This document shows, in pieces, positions 44,263 to 51,129 of a stretch of DNA of 64,000 bases (position 1 is its first letter; every line of letters starts with the position of its first letter). The notes under the pieces are model-generated. The model worked only from the letters and a program-made list of their open reading frames with translations, was not told the origin of the DNA and made no database searches. Position numbers and translations under genes: made by a program. The DNA comes from Bacillota bacterium (GTDB taxonomy: Bacteria > Bacillota > Clostridia > Lachnospirales > CAG-274), in NCBI GenBank assembly GCA_017543265.1, contig JAFYGI010000060.1, positions 47,302 through 111,301 of the forward strand, read 5' to 3'.

Positions 44263-45252
44263 TCAGCCATTAATAAGTTTAAATTGCTTTGATATCCTTT
44301 CGGCAGCCTGTTTGCGGAAGCTTTCGGGGCCGAGTATCTCAAGCACGGGGCCAAAGCTAAGCAGACGGATAAGAAGCTCCGTTTCGTCCCTGTCGTCGTA
44401 CCACAGTTTTACCGTGCATACACCCGTGGAAAGGTCACGCTCGGTCTGCTTTTCGTAGCAGGCAAATTCCATCATAAAGCGCTCGACGGCGTTCCTTTCC
44501 GCCGTGACCTTTACGGTGACGGGCTCGGCTGTCTTTTGGTAAAGCTCATCAACGGGCAGGGGTTTGTCCCATATCATCGCGGTCTCGTTTACCGCCGTTA
44601 TCCTGCCGATATTTATCAGCCCGCACGCCGCTTTGCCGTTTTTGCGCAGCATAAAGCAATACAGCCTGAATTTGTCGTTTTTTGGGGAGTATTCTATTTT
44701 AACGGGAACAAAGGGCCGTCTTATGCGTTTGCCGTGACCCGATACAAAGTCTATGTCAAGCACGCGCTTTTCATGTACGGCACGCAGTATAGTCCTGAAA
44801 TTTCTGCGGTATTCATCGCTGTCAAAGGGGTCGCCGTCGGAAAAACGGTCCGTAAAGCAAAAATGTCTTTTGCAAAAAAGCGGCTTAATATCCTTTAGCT
44901 TTTCCTCCAAACGCAGTATATCGCTCTCGTCAAGAAAAAGCCTTGCTTTGGGGTCGGAGAGTATGGCTTTCAGCCACCTTTTTTGTATATTTGTCATTCT
45001 GCTTTCGGGCGCATGGCTCAATACGGACAAAAGCCTGCCGCTGCCGTCCTTTGTCAGAAGCCCCCAGTCGCTGCCGTCGCCTTGCGGTATCAGCTTCTGG
45101 GGCAAAAACAGTATGGAATCGCGGAAACCGTACTTATTTATCATGCTGTATATCTGCCCCTCATCCGTGACCCTGCGTCCGAGTATTTTGCCCGCGATAA
45201 GGAAGTATATGCCATATATTTCATTGAATATCGTCAATTTTATCATCTCCAT
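44263..45252 (-). CDS. WYL-domain regulatory protein 2 (distal)
   Basis: A 329-aa WYL-family protein, the second of a pair divergent from rtcB. The WYL core is seen around residues 135-220: RAVHEKRVLDIDFVSGHGKR, IRRPFVPVKIEYSPKNDKFR, LYCFMLRKNG. The C-terminal WCX region contains VKLWYDDRDETELLIRLLSF and GPVLEILGPESFRKQAAERI. There is no clear N-terminal HTH, so it may act with WYL protein 1 as a ligand- or nucleic-acid-sensing partner. It overlaps WYL protein 1 by 32 bp, so the two are co-translated. Confidence 0.85.
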   Translation of the reverse strand: MEMIKLTIFNEIYGIYFLIAGKILGRRVTDEGQIYSMINKYGFRDSILFLPQKLIPQGDGSDWGLLTKDGSGRLLSVLSHAPESRMTNIQKRWLKAILSDPKARLFLDESDILRLEEKLKDIKPLFCKRHFCFTDRFSDGDPFDSDEYRRNFRTILRAVHEKRVLDIDFVSGHGKRIRRPFVPVKIEYSPKNDKFRLYCFMLRKNGKAACGLINIGRITAVNETAMIWDKPLPVDELYQKTAEPVTVKVTAERNAVERFMMEFACYEKQTERDLSTGVCTVKLWYDDRDETELLIRLLSFGPVLEILGPESFRKQAAERISKQFKLING

Positions 45253-46489
45253 ATATATTGTACATACGCTTGATGTCGTTATAAAATCTGCGGCGTATTT
45301 CGTCGCTGCCGCCCTCTATGCGCAGTATTCGGCCTATAAAGCTTTTTGCCCAGTGCATCGCTTCGTTCGGGTCAAATACATCAAGGGTGAGGATGTAGGT
45401 GTTTTCCGCCGCTTTTTCAAGCGTTCCGCAGCGTTTTTCACGCAAAAGGCGGTTTAATACATACTCCTCGTTTTTCTCGTCTATGTAAAATGTTATCTTC
45501 AGCGGCTCGGTATAGCCCCATTCGTGCCGTGAGCCGAAGGACACGCCGAAACAACGCTTTGTGTTTGCCAGAAATTTTTCGTATATGCTGTCGTATTCGG
45601 GAAAGGCCTCTTTTGGCTTGACGTTTTTTATGCGGTCAAGCCTGAACGAATGAAAACGCCGATACTCGGGTATATAAGCGGCAAGATAGCGCCGCCCCGT
45701 CTGGACGGAGCAGAATATGCAAAGCGGCACCGCATCAAATGCCCGTCCCGCGGTGTTGTCGGAACGCTTTGCGGAATAGCTTTCAAAGCTTACAAGCCGC
45801 TTTTCGTCCGCTGCGGTTATCAGCTCGGCAAGCATCATATCTTCAAGAGTGTGAACTATGTAATTGTGCTTTATCAAAAATATATCGTTTTTTATATCGG
45901 CGGCTTTTAATATGCTGTTGCCGATAATACCGAACGGACCGCACTCGGAAAAGAATTTTACGGCATCCGTAAGTGCGGGTATTTCGGAAAAATATTCGGT
46001 GCATATATCTGGTGACAGAGAAAAACAGTCGGCTCGCCCGCGCTTTTGGCATATAAGTATGCCCTCGGCGGCATATTCCTTTAATTTGTTGCGCACCGTC
46101 TGTTCCTCAAATATCACGCCGAAGCGCTCGTCTATGCTTTGCACCGTTTCTTTAAGCGTAAGCGGGGCATTGTCGGCAAGCACATCAAGTATAAAAAAGT
46201 GCAGCCTTATGTCGTTGTCGGTAAAGCTTTTGGAGTAATACGCACGGTAAAGCGGGTTTTCCGCAATATGGCCGCTGTCCACGGATATTGATATCTGCCG
46301 TCCGCGCACGGAGTCGTCATAGCGCAGACATTCGCCGAGCCAGCTTTCCGCCCTGCGCTTTTCGTCGTCATAGGTGCGGACGGATCTGTAGTTGAAATCC
46401 CCGCGTACCTTGTAGCCGTATATAAAGAAGTCACGCATATAGTCTCTTGTTTTTTCAAAGTTTTTTATCAGTTCGGAAAACCCCGCCAT
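45221..46489 (-). CDS. WYL-domain transcriptional regulator 1 (HTH-WYL)
   Basis: A 422-aa regulator. An N-terminal winged-helix-like region (about residues 85-150: TLKETVQSIDERFGVIFEEQ, TVRNKLKEYAAEGILI) precedes the WYL domain. The latter has TAADEKRLVSFESYS, RRYLAAYIPEYRRFHSFRLD and a WCX end (LRIEGGSDEIRRRFYNDI). WYL regulators bind ligands, including nucleic acid signals, and often control defence or repair genes. Position divergent from rtcB suggests it controls RNA repair. ATG 46,489 has AGGTGAG upstream; longer in-frame starts read into the promoter. Confidence 0.88.
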   Translation of the reverse strand: MAGFSELIKNFEKTRDYMRDFFIYGYKVRGDFNYRSVRTYDDEKRRAESWLGECLRYDDSVRGRQISISVDSGHIAENPLYRAYYSKSFTDNDIRLHFFILDVLADNAPLTLKETVQSIDERFGVIFEEQTVRNKLKEYAAEGILICQKRGRADCFSLSPDICTEYFSEIPALTDAVKFFSECGPFGIIGNSILKAADIKNDIFLIKHNYIVHTLEDMMLAELITAADEKRLVSFESYSAKRSDNTAGRAFDAVPLCIFCSVQTGRRYLAAYIPEYRRFHSFRLDRIKNVKPKEAFPEYDSIYEKFLANTKRCFGVSFGSRHEWGYTEPLKITFYIDEKNEEYVLNRLLREKRCGTLEKAAENTYILTLDVFDPNEAMHWAKSFIGRILRIEGGSDEIRRRFYNDIKRMYNIYGDDKIDDIQ

Positions 46490-46517
46490 ACATCTCACCT
46501 CACTTTTGTATACATAC

Positions 46518-46546
46518 ATAATAACAAAATATTTTGTCCGTTTCAA
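46518..46546 (-). promoter_or_regulatory. Promoter of the WYL pair with 14-bp palindromic operator
   Basis: Minus strand: TTGAAA (46,546-46,541), 17 bp, TATTAT (46,523-46,518). The perfect palindrome ACAAAATATTTTGT occupies 46,524-46,537, inside the spacer and against the -10 box. It is well placed for autorepression. Confidence 0.8.
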
Positions 46547-46597
46547 TATCCCAAACAGTGTTCGCAGATTTTTTTAAATGATTATTCCAGAATGTGG

Positions 46598-46613
46598 TGC
46601 TATACTCATAGCA
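46598..46613 (+). promoter_or_regulatory. Extended -10 promoter of rtcB overlapped by an inverted repeat
   Basis: TGC-TATACT (46,598-46,606) is an extended -10 element; the -35 region is weak (TGATTA-like). TGCTAT (46,598-46,603) and ATAGCA (46,608-46,613) form an inverted repeat across it. A weak -35 suggests need of an activator; the repeat may instead bind a repressor. No sigma-54 -24/-12 pair is seen. Confidence 0.55.
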
Positions 46614-46661
46614 TAAAGCAAAACAAGACCAAAAGATCAACCGAAGAAGGAGTTGAAAACA

Positions 46662-47891
46662 ATGTTTGTACATTACGACAATGAAAATTTACCTATAAAG
46701 ATATGGCAGACCTCACCCGAGGCGATAGAGGAAAGCTGCATAAAGCAGGCCGAGAACCTCGCAAAGCTGCCTTTTGCATATAAATGGATAGCGCTGATGC
46801 CCGATACACATACGGGAATGGGAATGCCCATCGGCGGTGTTATCGCCTGTGAGGGCGCTGTTATCCCGAACGCCGTGGGCGTTGATATCGGCTGCGGCAT
46901 GGCCTTTGTCCAAACAGATGTCCCCGTTTCGCTTTTAAGGGAGACCGTGACGGGCAGCGGAACACTTGTTCAGGCTATATGCGGCGATATTTTAAGAAAT
47001 ATCCCCGTGGGTTTTAACCATTATAAAAAGCCTCAGCCCTCAAAGGTGCTGGATATAGCCAAGGAGCAGGGTAATAAATACGAATTTGACAGGGACTTGC
47101 TTCCGCAGATAGACGAGGGCTATTATCAGGTGGGAACGCTCGGCGGCGGCAACCATTTTATCGAATTACAGCAGGACGAGGACGGGATGTGCTGTATCAT
47201 GCTCCACTCGGGCAGCAGACATTTCGGCAACATAGTCGGACAGTATTTCAATAAAATAGCGGCGGCCTTAAACGAAAAGTGGTATTCAAGCGTATCACCC
47301 GAATGGAAGCTGCCGTTTTTGCCCACCGATACGGACGAGGGCAGAAGATACCTTGACTGGATGCAGCTTTCAATGGATTTTGCCTACGAAAACCGTGCAG
47401 TCATGCTTGCAAAAATAAAGGAGACCTTTGCAAAGTACACAATGAAATATCTTAATATCGAGCCGCATTTTTCGGACGAGATAAACTGTCACCACAACTA
47501 CGCGGCGATAGAGCATCACTTTGGCAAAAATGTCTGGGTACACCGCAAGGGCGCTATAAGGGCGCGTGAGGGTGAAATGGGCATTATCCCTGGTGCTATG
47601 GGCAGCTACAGCTACATAGTGCGCGGCAAGGGCGATCCCGAAAGCTTTATGTCGTCCTCGCACGGTGCGGGCAGGGCCTATTCCCGCAAGGCGGCGGTAG
47701 AAAACTTCCGCGTGGACGAGGTAATGGTTGACCTTAAGGAAAACAATGTTTTTCTTGCGAAGAATAACAAGGCCGATGTGGCCGAGGAATCGCGCTTTGC
47801 GTATAAAAATATAGATCAGGTAATGGAATGTCAAAAAGACCTTACCGAGCCTGTCAAAAAGCTTTTTACCGTAGGCGTGGTAAAGGGATAA
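46662..47891 (+). CDS. rtcB: RNA-splicing ligase RtcB
   Basis: GTP- and Mn-dependent ligase that seals 2',3'-cyclic phosphate RNA ends to 5'-OH ends (409 aa). Motifs include WIALMPDTHTGMGMPIGGVI, GVDIGCGMAFVQT (metal ligands), GGGNHFIE, MLHSGSRHFG, HHNYA, IPGAMGSYSYIVRG and SSSHGAGRAYSR, with the His expected to become GMP-linked. It is the short bacterial form. AAGAAGGAG precedes ATG 46,662; an upstream in-frame TTG lies within that site. The gene ends 6 bp before the RNA array, and regulators diverge from it, so it anchors a damage-response operon. Confidence 0.96.
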   Translation: MFVHYDNENLPIKIWQTSPEAIEESCIKQAENLAKLPFAYKWIALMPDTHTGMGMPIGGVIACEGAVIPNAVGVDIGCGMAFVQTDVPVSLLRETVTGSGTLVQAICGDILRNIPVGFNHYKKPQPSKVLDIAKEQGNKYEFDRDLLPQIDEGYYQVGTLGGGNHFIELQQDEDGMCCIMLHSGSRHFGNIVGQYFNKIAAALNEKWYSSVSPEWKLPFLPTDTDEGRRYLDWMQLSMDFAYENRAVMLAKIKETFAKYTMKYLNIEPHFSDEINCHHNYAAIEHHFGKNVWVHRKGAIRAREGEMGIIPGAMGSYSYIVRGKGDPESFMSSSHGAGRAYSRKAAVENFRVDEVMVDLKENNVFLAKNNKADVAEESRFAYKNIDQVMECQKDLTEPVKKLFTVGVVKG

Positions 47892-47897
47892 AAAATA

Positions 47898-47989
47898 ACG
47901 GCTCGTACAGCAAATAATGCTAACCGAGATGGAAGAGCCGTCGGATATATTCGTATATCAAGTCGAGCGCCATAATGCAAATGAGCCGT
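47898..47989 (+). ncRNA. Array RNA module 1
   Basis: ACGGCTC (47,898-47,904) is followed by G and TACAGCA (47,906-47,912). Two copies of the complementary GAGCCGT are present (47,935-47,941 and 47,983-47,989). The distal copy is followed by GT as in the other modules, so it is the likelier partner. A TTCG tetraloop hairpin, GATATA/TATATC (47,944-47,959), lies inside. The module begins 6 bp after the rtcB stop. Confidence 0.7.
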
Positions 47990-47994
47990 GTTAA

Positions 47995-48046
47995 AAGGCA
48001 CATACAGCAGTTTTAACTTTTTATGGGAAAAAGACTATCGTGCCTT
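47995..48046 (+). ncRNA. Array RNA module 2
   Basis: AAGGCAC (47,995-48,001) pairs with GTGCCTT (48,040-48,046); A and TACAGCA (48,003-48,009) follow the 5' strand. The insert contains a small CTTTTT/AAAAAG hairpin. GTC follows the 3' strand and leads directly into the tRNA-like RNA. Confidence 0.75.
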
Positions 48047-48049
48047 GTC

Positions 48050-48114
48050 TGCATCGTGGCGAAGCGGTAACGCGGCAGGTGACTGCGATCGTGAGTTCGA
48101 CTCTCACCGATGCA
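48050..48114 (+). ncRNA. tRNA-like RNA with GNRA-capped mini anticodon arm
   Basis: TGCATCG (48,050-48,056) pairs with CGATGCA (48,108-48,114) as a 7-bp acceptor. A 3-bp D stem GCG/CGC encloses AAGCGGTAA with the conserved GG. The T arm GTGAG-TTCGACT-CTCAC (48,091-48,107) has a canonical T loop. The anticodon arm is replaced by GCAG-GTGA-CTGC (48,075-48,086), a 4-bp stem with a GNRA tetraloop, so it cannot decode. No CCA is encoded; A and seven T follow (48,116-48,122), which could terminate transcription. It resembles the tRNA-like domains of bacterial Y RNAs. Confidence 0.8.
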
Positions 48115-48123
48115 ATTTTTTTA

Positions 48124-48183
48124 AAGACGCTTACAGCAACGCTCGGACCGCAACTGTCAATTGTGATACATACCATGCGTCTT
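48124..48183 (+). ncRNA. Array RNA module 3
   Basis: AAGACGC (48,124-48,130) pairs with GCGTCTT (48,177-48,183); T and TACAGCA (48,132-48,138) follow the 5' strand; TTTAA precedes and GT follows. The insert of 38 nt has no strong internal helix that I can see. Confidence 0.75.
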
Positions 48184-48195
48184 GTAACGGTTTTA

Positions 48196-48277
48196 AAGAC
48201 AGATACAGCAAAACAGTACAGGTGGCATTCTTTTAAAGAACAGGGTTCGAATCCCTATACTGCAAAAAAACTGTCTT
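48196..48277 (+). ncRNA. Array RNA module 4 with nested tRNA-like insert
   Basis: AAGACAG (48,196-48,202) pairs with CTGTCTT (48,271-48,277); A and TACAGCA (48,204-48,210) follow. Nested inside is a tRNA-like fold: CAGTA (48,214-48,218) with TACTG (48,258-48,262), a GGTGG segment, a TTCTT-TTA-AAGAA mini-hairpin (48,228-48,240), and a T arm AGGG-TTCGAAT-CCCT (48,242-48,256) with a canonical T loop. The D arm is collapsed. The module ends 6 nt before the ribosome-binding region of the DUF2828 gene. Confidence 0.75.
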
Positions 48278-48297
48278 GTTATGAAAGGAGAATTTAT

Positions 48298-49758
48298 ATG
48301 TTGGATTTTTTAAAGAAAGAAGCAAATTTAAAATATACCGAAAACGGGGCTGTAACGCACGCAGCATCGGAAAGCTTTTGCCTTGACCTGTTTTTTGGCG
48401 CAGGCGCAATGCGCGGCACAGAGGAAAAGGAGATAGGCAGGGCTGTCATCCGCGCCTATGCGGAAGACCCCGTAAAAACACTTAAAATAATATTTTTTGC
48501 CCGTGATGTGCGCGGCGGCCTTGGCGAAAGACGCTTTTTCAAGGCGGCGGTAAAGGCCCTGTCGTATACCGCACCCGAAGCGGTAAACAGAAATATCCCT
48601 CTTTTTGCGGAATACGGCCGTTATGACGACCTGCTCGTTTTGTTCCATACTCCCTGTGAGGATACGGCAGTAAAGGAGATAAGCAATATCCTTTACGCCG
48701 ATACCCGGGCAATGAAAAACGGCGAAAAGGTCAGCCTTATCGCAAAGTGGCTCCCCTCCGTAAATACATCCTCCAACTTGGCAAGGATGCAGGGCAAATA
48801 CCTTTGCAAAAAGCTTGGTATGTCCGAAAAGGAGTACAGAAAAACTCTTTCGGCTTTAAGGACGTACTGCGACATAATCGAGAACCGTTTGAGAATCGGG
48901 GATTATACCTTTGACTACGAAAAACAAGCATCGGGTGCGCTGTTTAAGTACAGAGCGGCGTTTTTGAGAAACGACGGCGAGCGTTACGTCAGCTACATAA
49001 ATGCCGTTTGCGGGGGCAAGGCAAAGATGAATACATCCTCACTTTATCCCTATGATATAGTGCGTGCCTGTCTGACAGGCACAGGGGAGGGTGAAAGAAA
49101 GGCTCTCGATGCGGCGTGGAAAAATCTGCCCGACATCGGCGCGGACAGCAATGCACTTGCCGTAGTGGACGGCTCGGGCTCTATGACATGGAGCCGCAGC
49201 GGTGCGGTAAGACCCATAGATGCGGCGCTGTCGCTGGGTATTTACTTTGCCGGGCACAATAAAGGCCGTTTTGCAAACCATTTTATAACCTTTTCCGAAA
49301 CACCCAAGCTGGTAGAAATAAAGGGCGGGGATATATACGAAAAGACCCGTTACTGCGCAAGCTTTAACGAGGTGGCAAACACAAACCTTGAAGCGGTATT
49401 TTCGCTTATCCTTAAAACGGCGGTAAAAAACCGCGTAAAGCAAAGCGAAATGCCTGAAAGACTCTATATCATATCCGATATGGAGTTTGACAGCTGTGTT
49501 GTCGGCGGCAATAACGATACTATGTTTAATGCCATGAAAAAGCAGTATAAAAAGTACGGCTACAGCCTGCCCCAAATAGTATTCTGGAATGTAAACGCAA
49601 GACAGAATAACTTTCCCGTTACACGCGCGCAAACGGGGGCTGCACTTGTTTCGGGCTTTACACCCGCGCTTTTTGACATGGTATGCAGCGGCGATATATC
49701 GCCCGAAAAGGTCATGGACAACATACTCTCGGGCGAAAGATATGCGGCGGTGGTGTAA
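48298..49758 (+). CDS. DUF2828/TROVE-like (Ro60-related) protein with vWA MIDAS
   Basis: A 486-aa protein of the DUF2828 family, related to TROVE/Ro60. The helical repeat half includes LDLFFGAGAMRG and IIFFARDVRGGLGERRFFKA, the family hallmark. The C-terminal vWA domain has VVDGSGSMTW, a MIDAS DxSxS motif, and IYFAGHNKGRFANHFITFSE. Ro60 binds misfolded RNA and Y RNA, and Ro60-type genes accompany rtcB in other bacteria. Binding to the array RNAs upstream is inferred. AAAGGAG precedes ATG 48,298. In-frame codons upstream merely translate the RNA array. Confidence 0.87.
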   Translation: MLDFLKKEANLKYTENGAVTHAASESFCLDLFFGAGAMRGTEEKEIGRAVIRAYAEDPVKTLKIIFFARDVRGGLGERRFFKAAVKALSYTAPEAVNRNIPLFAEYGRYDDLLVLFHTPCEDTAVKEISNILYADTRAMKNGEKVSLIAKWLPSVNTSSNLARMQGKYLCKKLGMSEKEYRKTLSALRTYCDIIENRLRIGDYTFDYEKQASGALFKYRAAFLRNDGERYVSYINAVCGGKAKMNTSSLYPYDIVRACLTGTGEGERKALDAAWKNLPDIGADSNALAVVDGSGSMTWSRSGAVRPIDAALSLGIYFAGHNKGRFANHFITFSETPKLVEIKGGDIYEKTRYCASFNEVANTNLEAVFSLILKTAVKNRVKQSEMPERLYIISDMEFDSCVVGGNNDTMFNAMKKQYKKYGYSLPQIVFWNVNARQNNFPVTRAQTGAALVSGFTPALFDMVCSGDISPEKVMDNILSGERYAAVV

Positions 49759-49763
49759 CAAAA

Positions 49764-49785
49764 AGGTCGGAAACGGCCTTTTTTT
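49764..49785 (+). terminator. Terminator of the RNA-repair operon
   Basis: AGGTCG / CGGCCT with one wobble pair around a GAAA loop, then seven T (49,779-49,785). Confidence 0.85.
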
Positions 49786-49797
49786 GTGCCCCAAAAA

Positions 49798-49823
49798 GGT
49801 ATTTAGAAATTTTTCTAAATACC
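49798..49823. promoter_or_regulatory. Operator 1 of the SdpR-like regulator
   Basis: GGTATTTAGAAA and TTTCTAAATACC are perfect 12-bp arms around TT. The site lies 2 bp before the -35 box. Confidence 0.8.
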
Positions 49824-49825
49824 TA

Positions 49826-49854
49826 TTGACAATTACATAAAAAGATAATATAAT
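49826..49854 (+). promoter_or_regulatory. Consensus promoter of the sdpR-sdpI-like operon
   Basis: TTGACA (49,826-49,831), 17 bp, TATAAT (49,849-49,854). It is framed by two near-identical palindromes. Confidence 0.9.
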
Positions 49855-49856
49855 AC

Positions 49857-49878
49857 TATTTAGAAAATTTTCTAAATA
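49857..49878. promoter_or_regulatory. Operator 2 of the SdpR-like regulator
   Basis: TATTTAGAAAA and TTTTCTAAATA form a perfect 22-bp palindrome over the transcription start, matching operator 1 in both arms. Confidence 0.8.
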
Positions 49879-49898
49879 CTTTACGGGAAGGTGAAAAT

Positions 49899-50168
49899 AT
49901 GGGCTTTGCCGAAACATTCAAGGCGTTGTCCGACCCTGTGCGGCGGGAAATATTAAATCTGCTTAAAAACGGCAGGATGCCCGCGGGCGAGATAGCATCG
50001 CATTTTGATATGACGGGGGCGACGGTGTCCTATCATCTTAACATACTTAAAAAGGCGGAGCTTATATACGAGTCCCGCGAAAAAAATTTTATTTATTACC
50101 AGCTGAATACCTCCGTGCTGGAGGATATAATGCTGTGGATATCGGAATTGAAAGGGGAAGAAAAATGA
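49899..50168 (+). CDS. ArsR-family autorepressor (SdpR-like)
   Basis: An 89-aa winged-helix regulator. LSDPVRREILNLLKNGRMPA, then GEIASHFDMTGATVSYHLNI and LKKAELIYESREKNFIYYQL are the SdpR/ArsR HTH and wing. No metal-binding Cys pair is visible. In Bacillus, SdpR represses sdpRI and is inhibited by binding to SdpI at the membrane when the SdpC toxin is present. Here the paired palindromes at the promoter fit that autoregulation. The stop overlaps the ATG of the SdpI-like gene. Confidence 0.92.
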   Translation: MGFAETFKALSDPVRREILNLLKNGRMPAGEIASHFDMTGATVSYHLNILKKAELIYESREKNFIYYQLNTSVLEDIMLWISELKGEEK

Positions 50169-50812
50169 ACAAAAAAACTGCTGTTTTCAGTATGCTTACG
50201 CTTTTTTTACCTGTGCTATGCGGCGCCCTGCTTTGGAACAGACTGCCCGATCGGATAGCGACGCATTTTGATATAAACGGGGTCGCCGACGGCTACAGCG
50301 GTAAGGCCGTTGCCGTGTTCGTGCTGCCGCTTATATTGGCGGCGGTGCAGCTTGCCTGTATTTTTGCGGTCGGCTTGAGCAAAAGGGCGAGCAATGTCAG
50401 CGGCAAGGTGAAAAATATCGTTTTGTGGTTATGTCCCGTTTTTTCGGCGGCGGTCTTTGCGTGCATATACGGCCATGCACTCGGGCGCGGTATCAATATT
50501 GCGGCGGTCTTTACCGCACTTATAGGGCTTGAATTTATAATTTTGGGTAACTATATGCCAAAAACCAGACAAAACCGCGTTATTGGCATAAGGATACCGT
50601 GGACGCTCGCCGACGAGACCAACTGGAACAGGACACACCGTTTTGCGGGGAAAATAATGGTAGTATGCGGGTTTGCGGTACTGCTGAATGCAATGCTTGA
50701 TATATGGAGTACCGCGGTATCCGTTGTGCTTATTTTTGTATGCTGCATTATCCCGATTATCTATTCGGTGGTGTTGTCGGGCAAAAACAAAGGCGATAAT
50801 AAAATATCATGA
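50165..50812 (+). CDS. SdpI-family membrane protein (DUF1648 + SdpI)
   Basis: A 215-aa protein with about six TM helices. The N-terminal DUF1648 has LWNRLPDRIATHFDINGVAD, then a second TM pair. The SdpI region has GNYMPKTRQNRVIGIRIPWT, followed by LADETNWNRTHRFAGKIMV. In Bacillus subtilis, SdpI is an immunity protein and signal receptor for SdpC. No sdpABC toxin genes are present here, so it may give protection from a competitor's toxin. ATG overlaps the regulator stop. Confidence 0.9.
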   Translation: MNKKTAVFSMLTLFLPVLCGALLWNRLPDRIATHFDINGVADGYSGKAVAVFVLPLILAAVQLACIFAVGLSKRASNVSGKVKNIVLWLCPVFSAAVFACIYGHALGRGINIAAVFTALIGLEFIILGNYMPKTRQNRVIGIRIPWTLADETNWNRTHRFAGKIMVVCGFAVLLNAMLDIWSTAVSVVLIFVCCIIPIIYSVVLSGKNKGDNKIS

Positions 50813-50822
50813 TGTTCTGCGG

Positions 50823-50908
50823 TGCCGCCGCATCGGGCGGCAATAAAGCGGATATATCTCTCAACGACGGGAAAAAACTGTCCTTTGGAGATATATCCGC
50901 ATTTTTTT
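50823..50908 (+). terminator. Double hairpin terminator of the sdpRI-like operon
   Basis: First TGCCGCC/GGCGGCA (50,823-50,842), then GCGGATATATCTC (50,848-50,860) pairing perfectly with GAGATATATCCGC (50,888-50,900), followed by A and seven T. The large 27-nt loop is unusual. Confidence 0.75.
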
Positions 50909-50921
50909 GCTCAAAACACAC

Positions 50922-50950
50922 TTGACAAAAACCGCCAAGTAAGATATAAT
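50922..50950 (+). promoter_or_regulatory. Consensus promoter of the pectin-enzyme gene
   Basis: TTGACA (50,922-50,927), 17 bp, TATAAT (50,945-50,950). The leader is about 170 nt and contains GTGTTAT/ATAACAC (50,995-51,001 with 51,023-51,029); I recognise no riboswitch. Confidence 0.85.
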
Positions 50951-51129
50951 TTATATTATGAAAATATAACAAAAGTCTGGTATTCGTCTATAGGGTGTTA
51001 TGGCAAAAACAACCAAACAAACTATAACACGATGTTAGGGTTTTGCGGAAAGTATGGAAAAATACACAAAAATTGACGTTTTATGTATTTTTTCGGAAAG
51101 ACATTTCAAGCATAAAAGGAGGAAGAGGT

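Noticed and set aside
48050..48114. A genuine tRNA gene
   Set aside because: The anticodon arm has a 4-nt GNRA loop and no anticodon, and no CCA end is encoded.
48040..48297. In-frame N-terminal extension of the DUF2828 gene, and another small frame at 47,988-48,236
   Set aside because: Both read through the structured RNA array; the good ribosome site lies at 48,284-48,290 before ATG 48,298.
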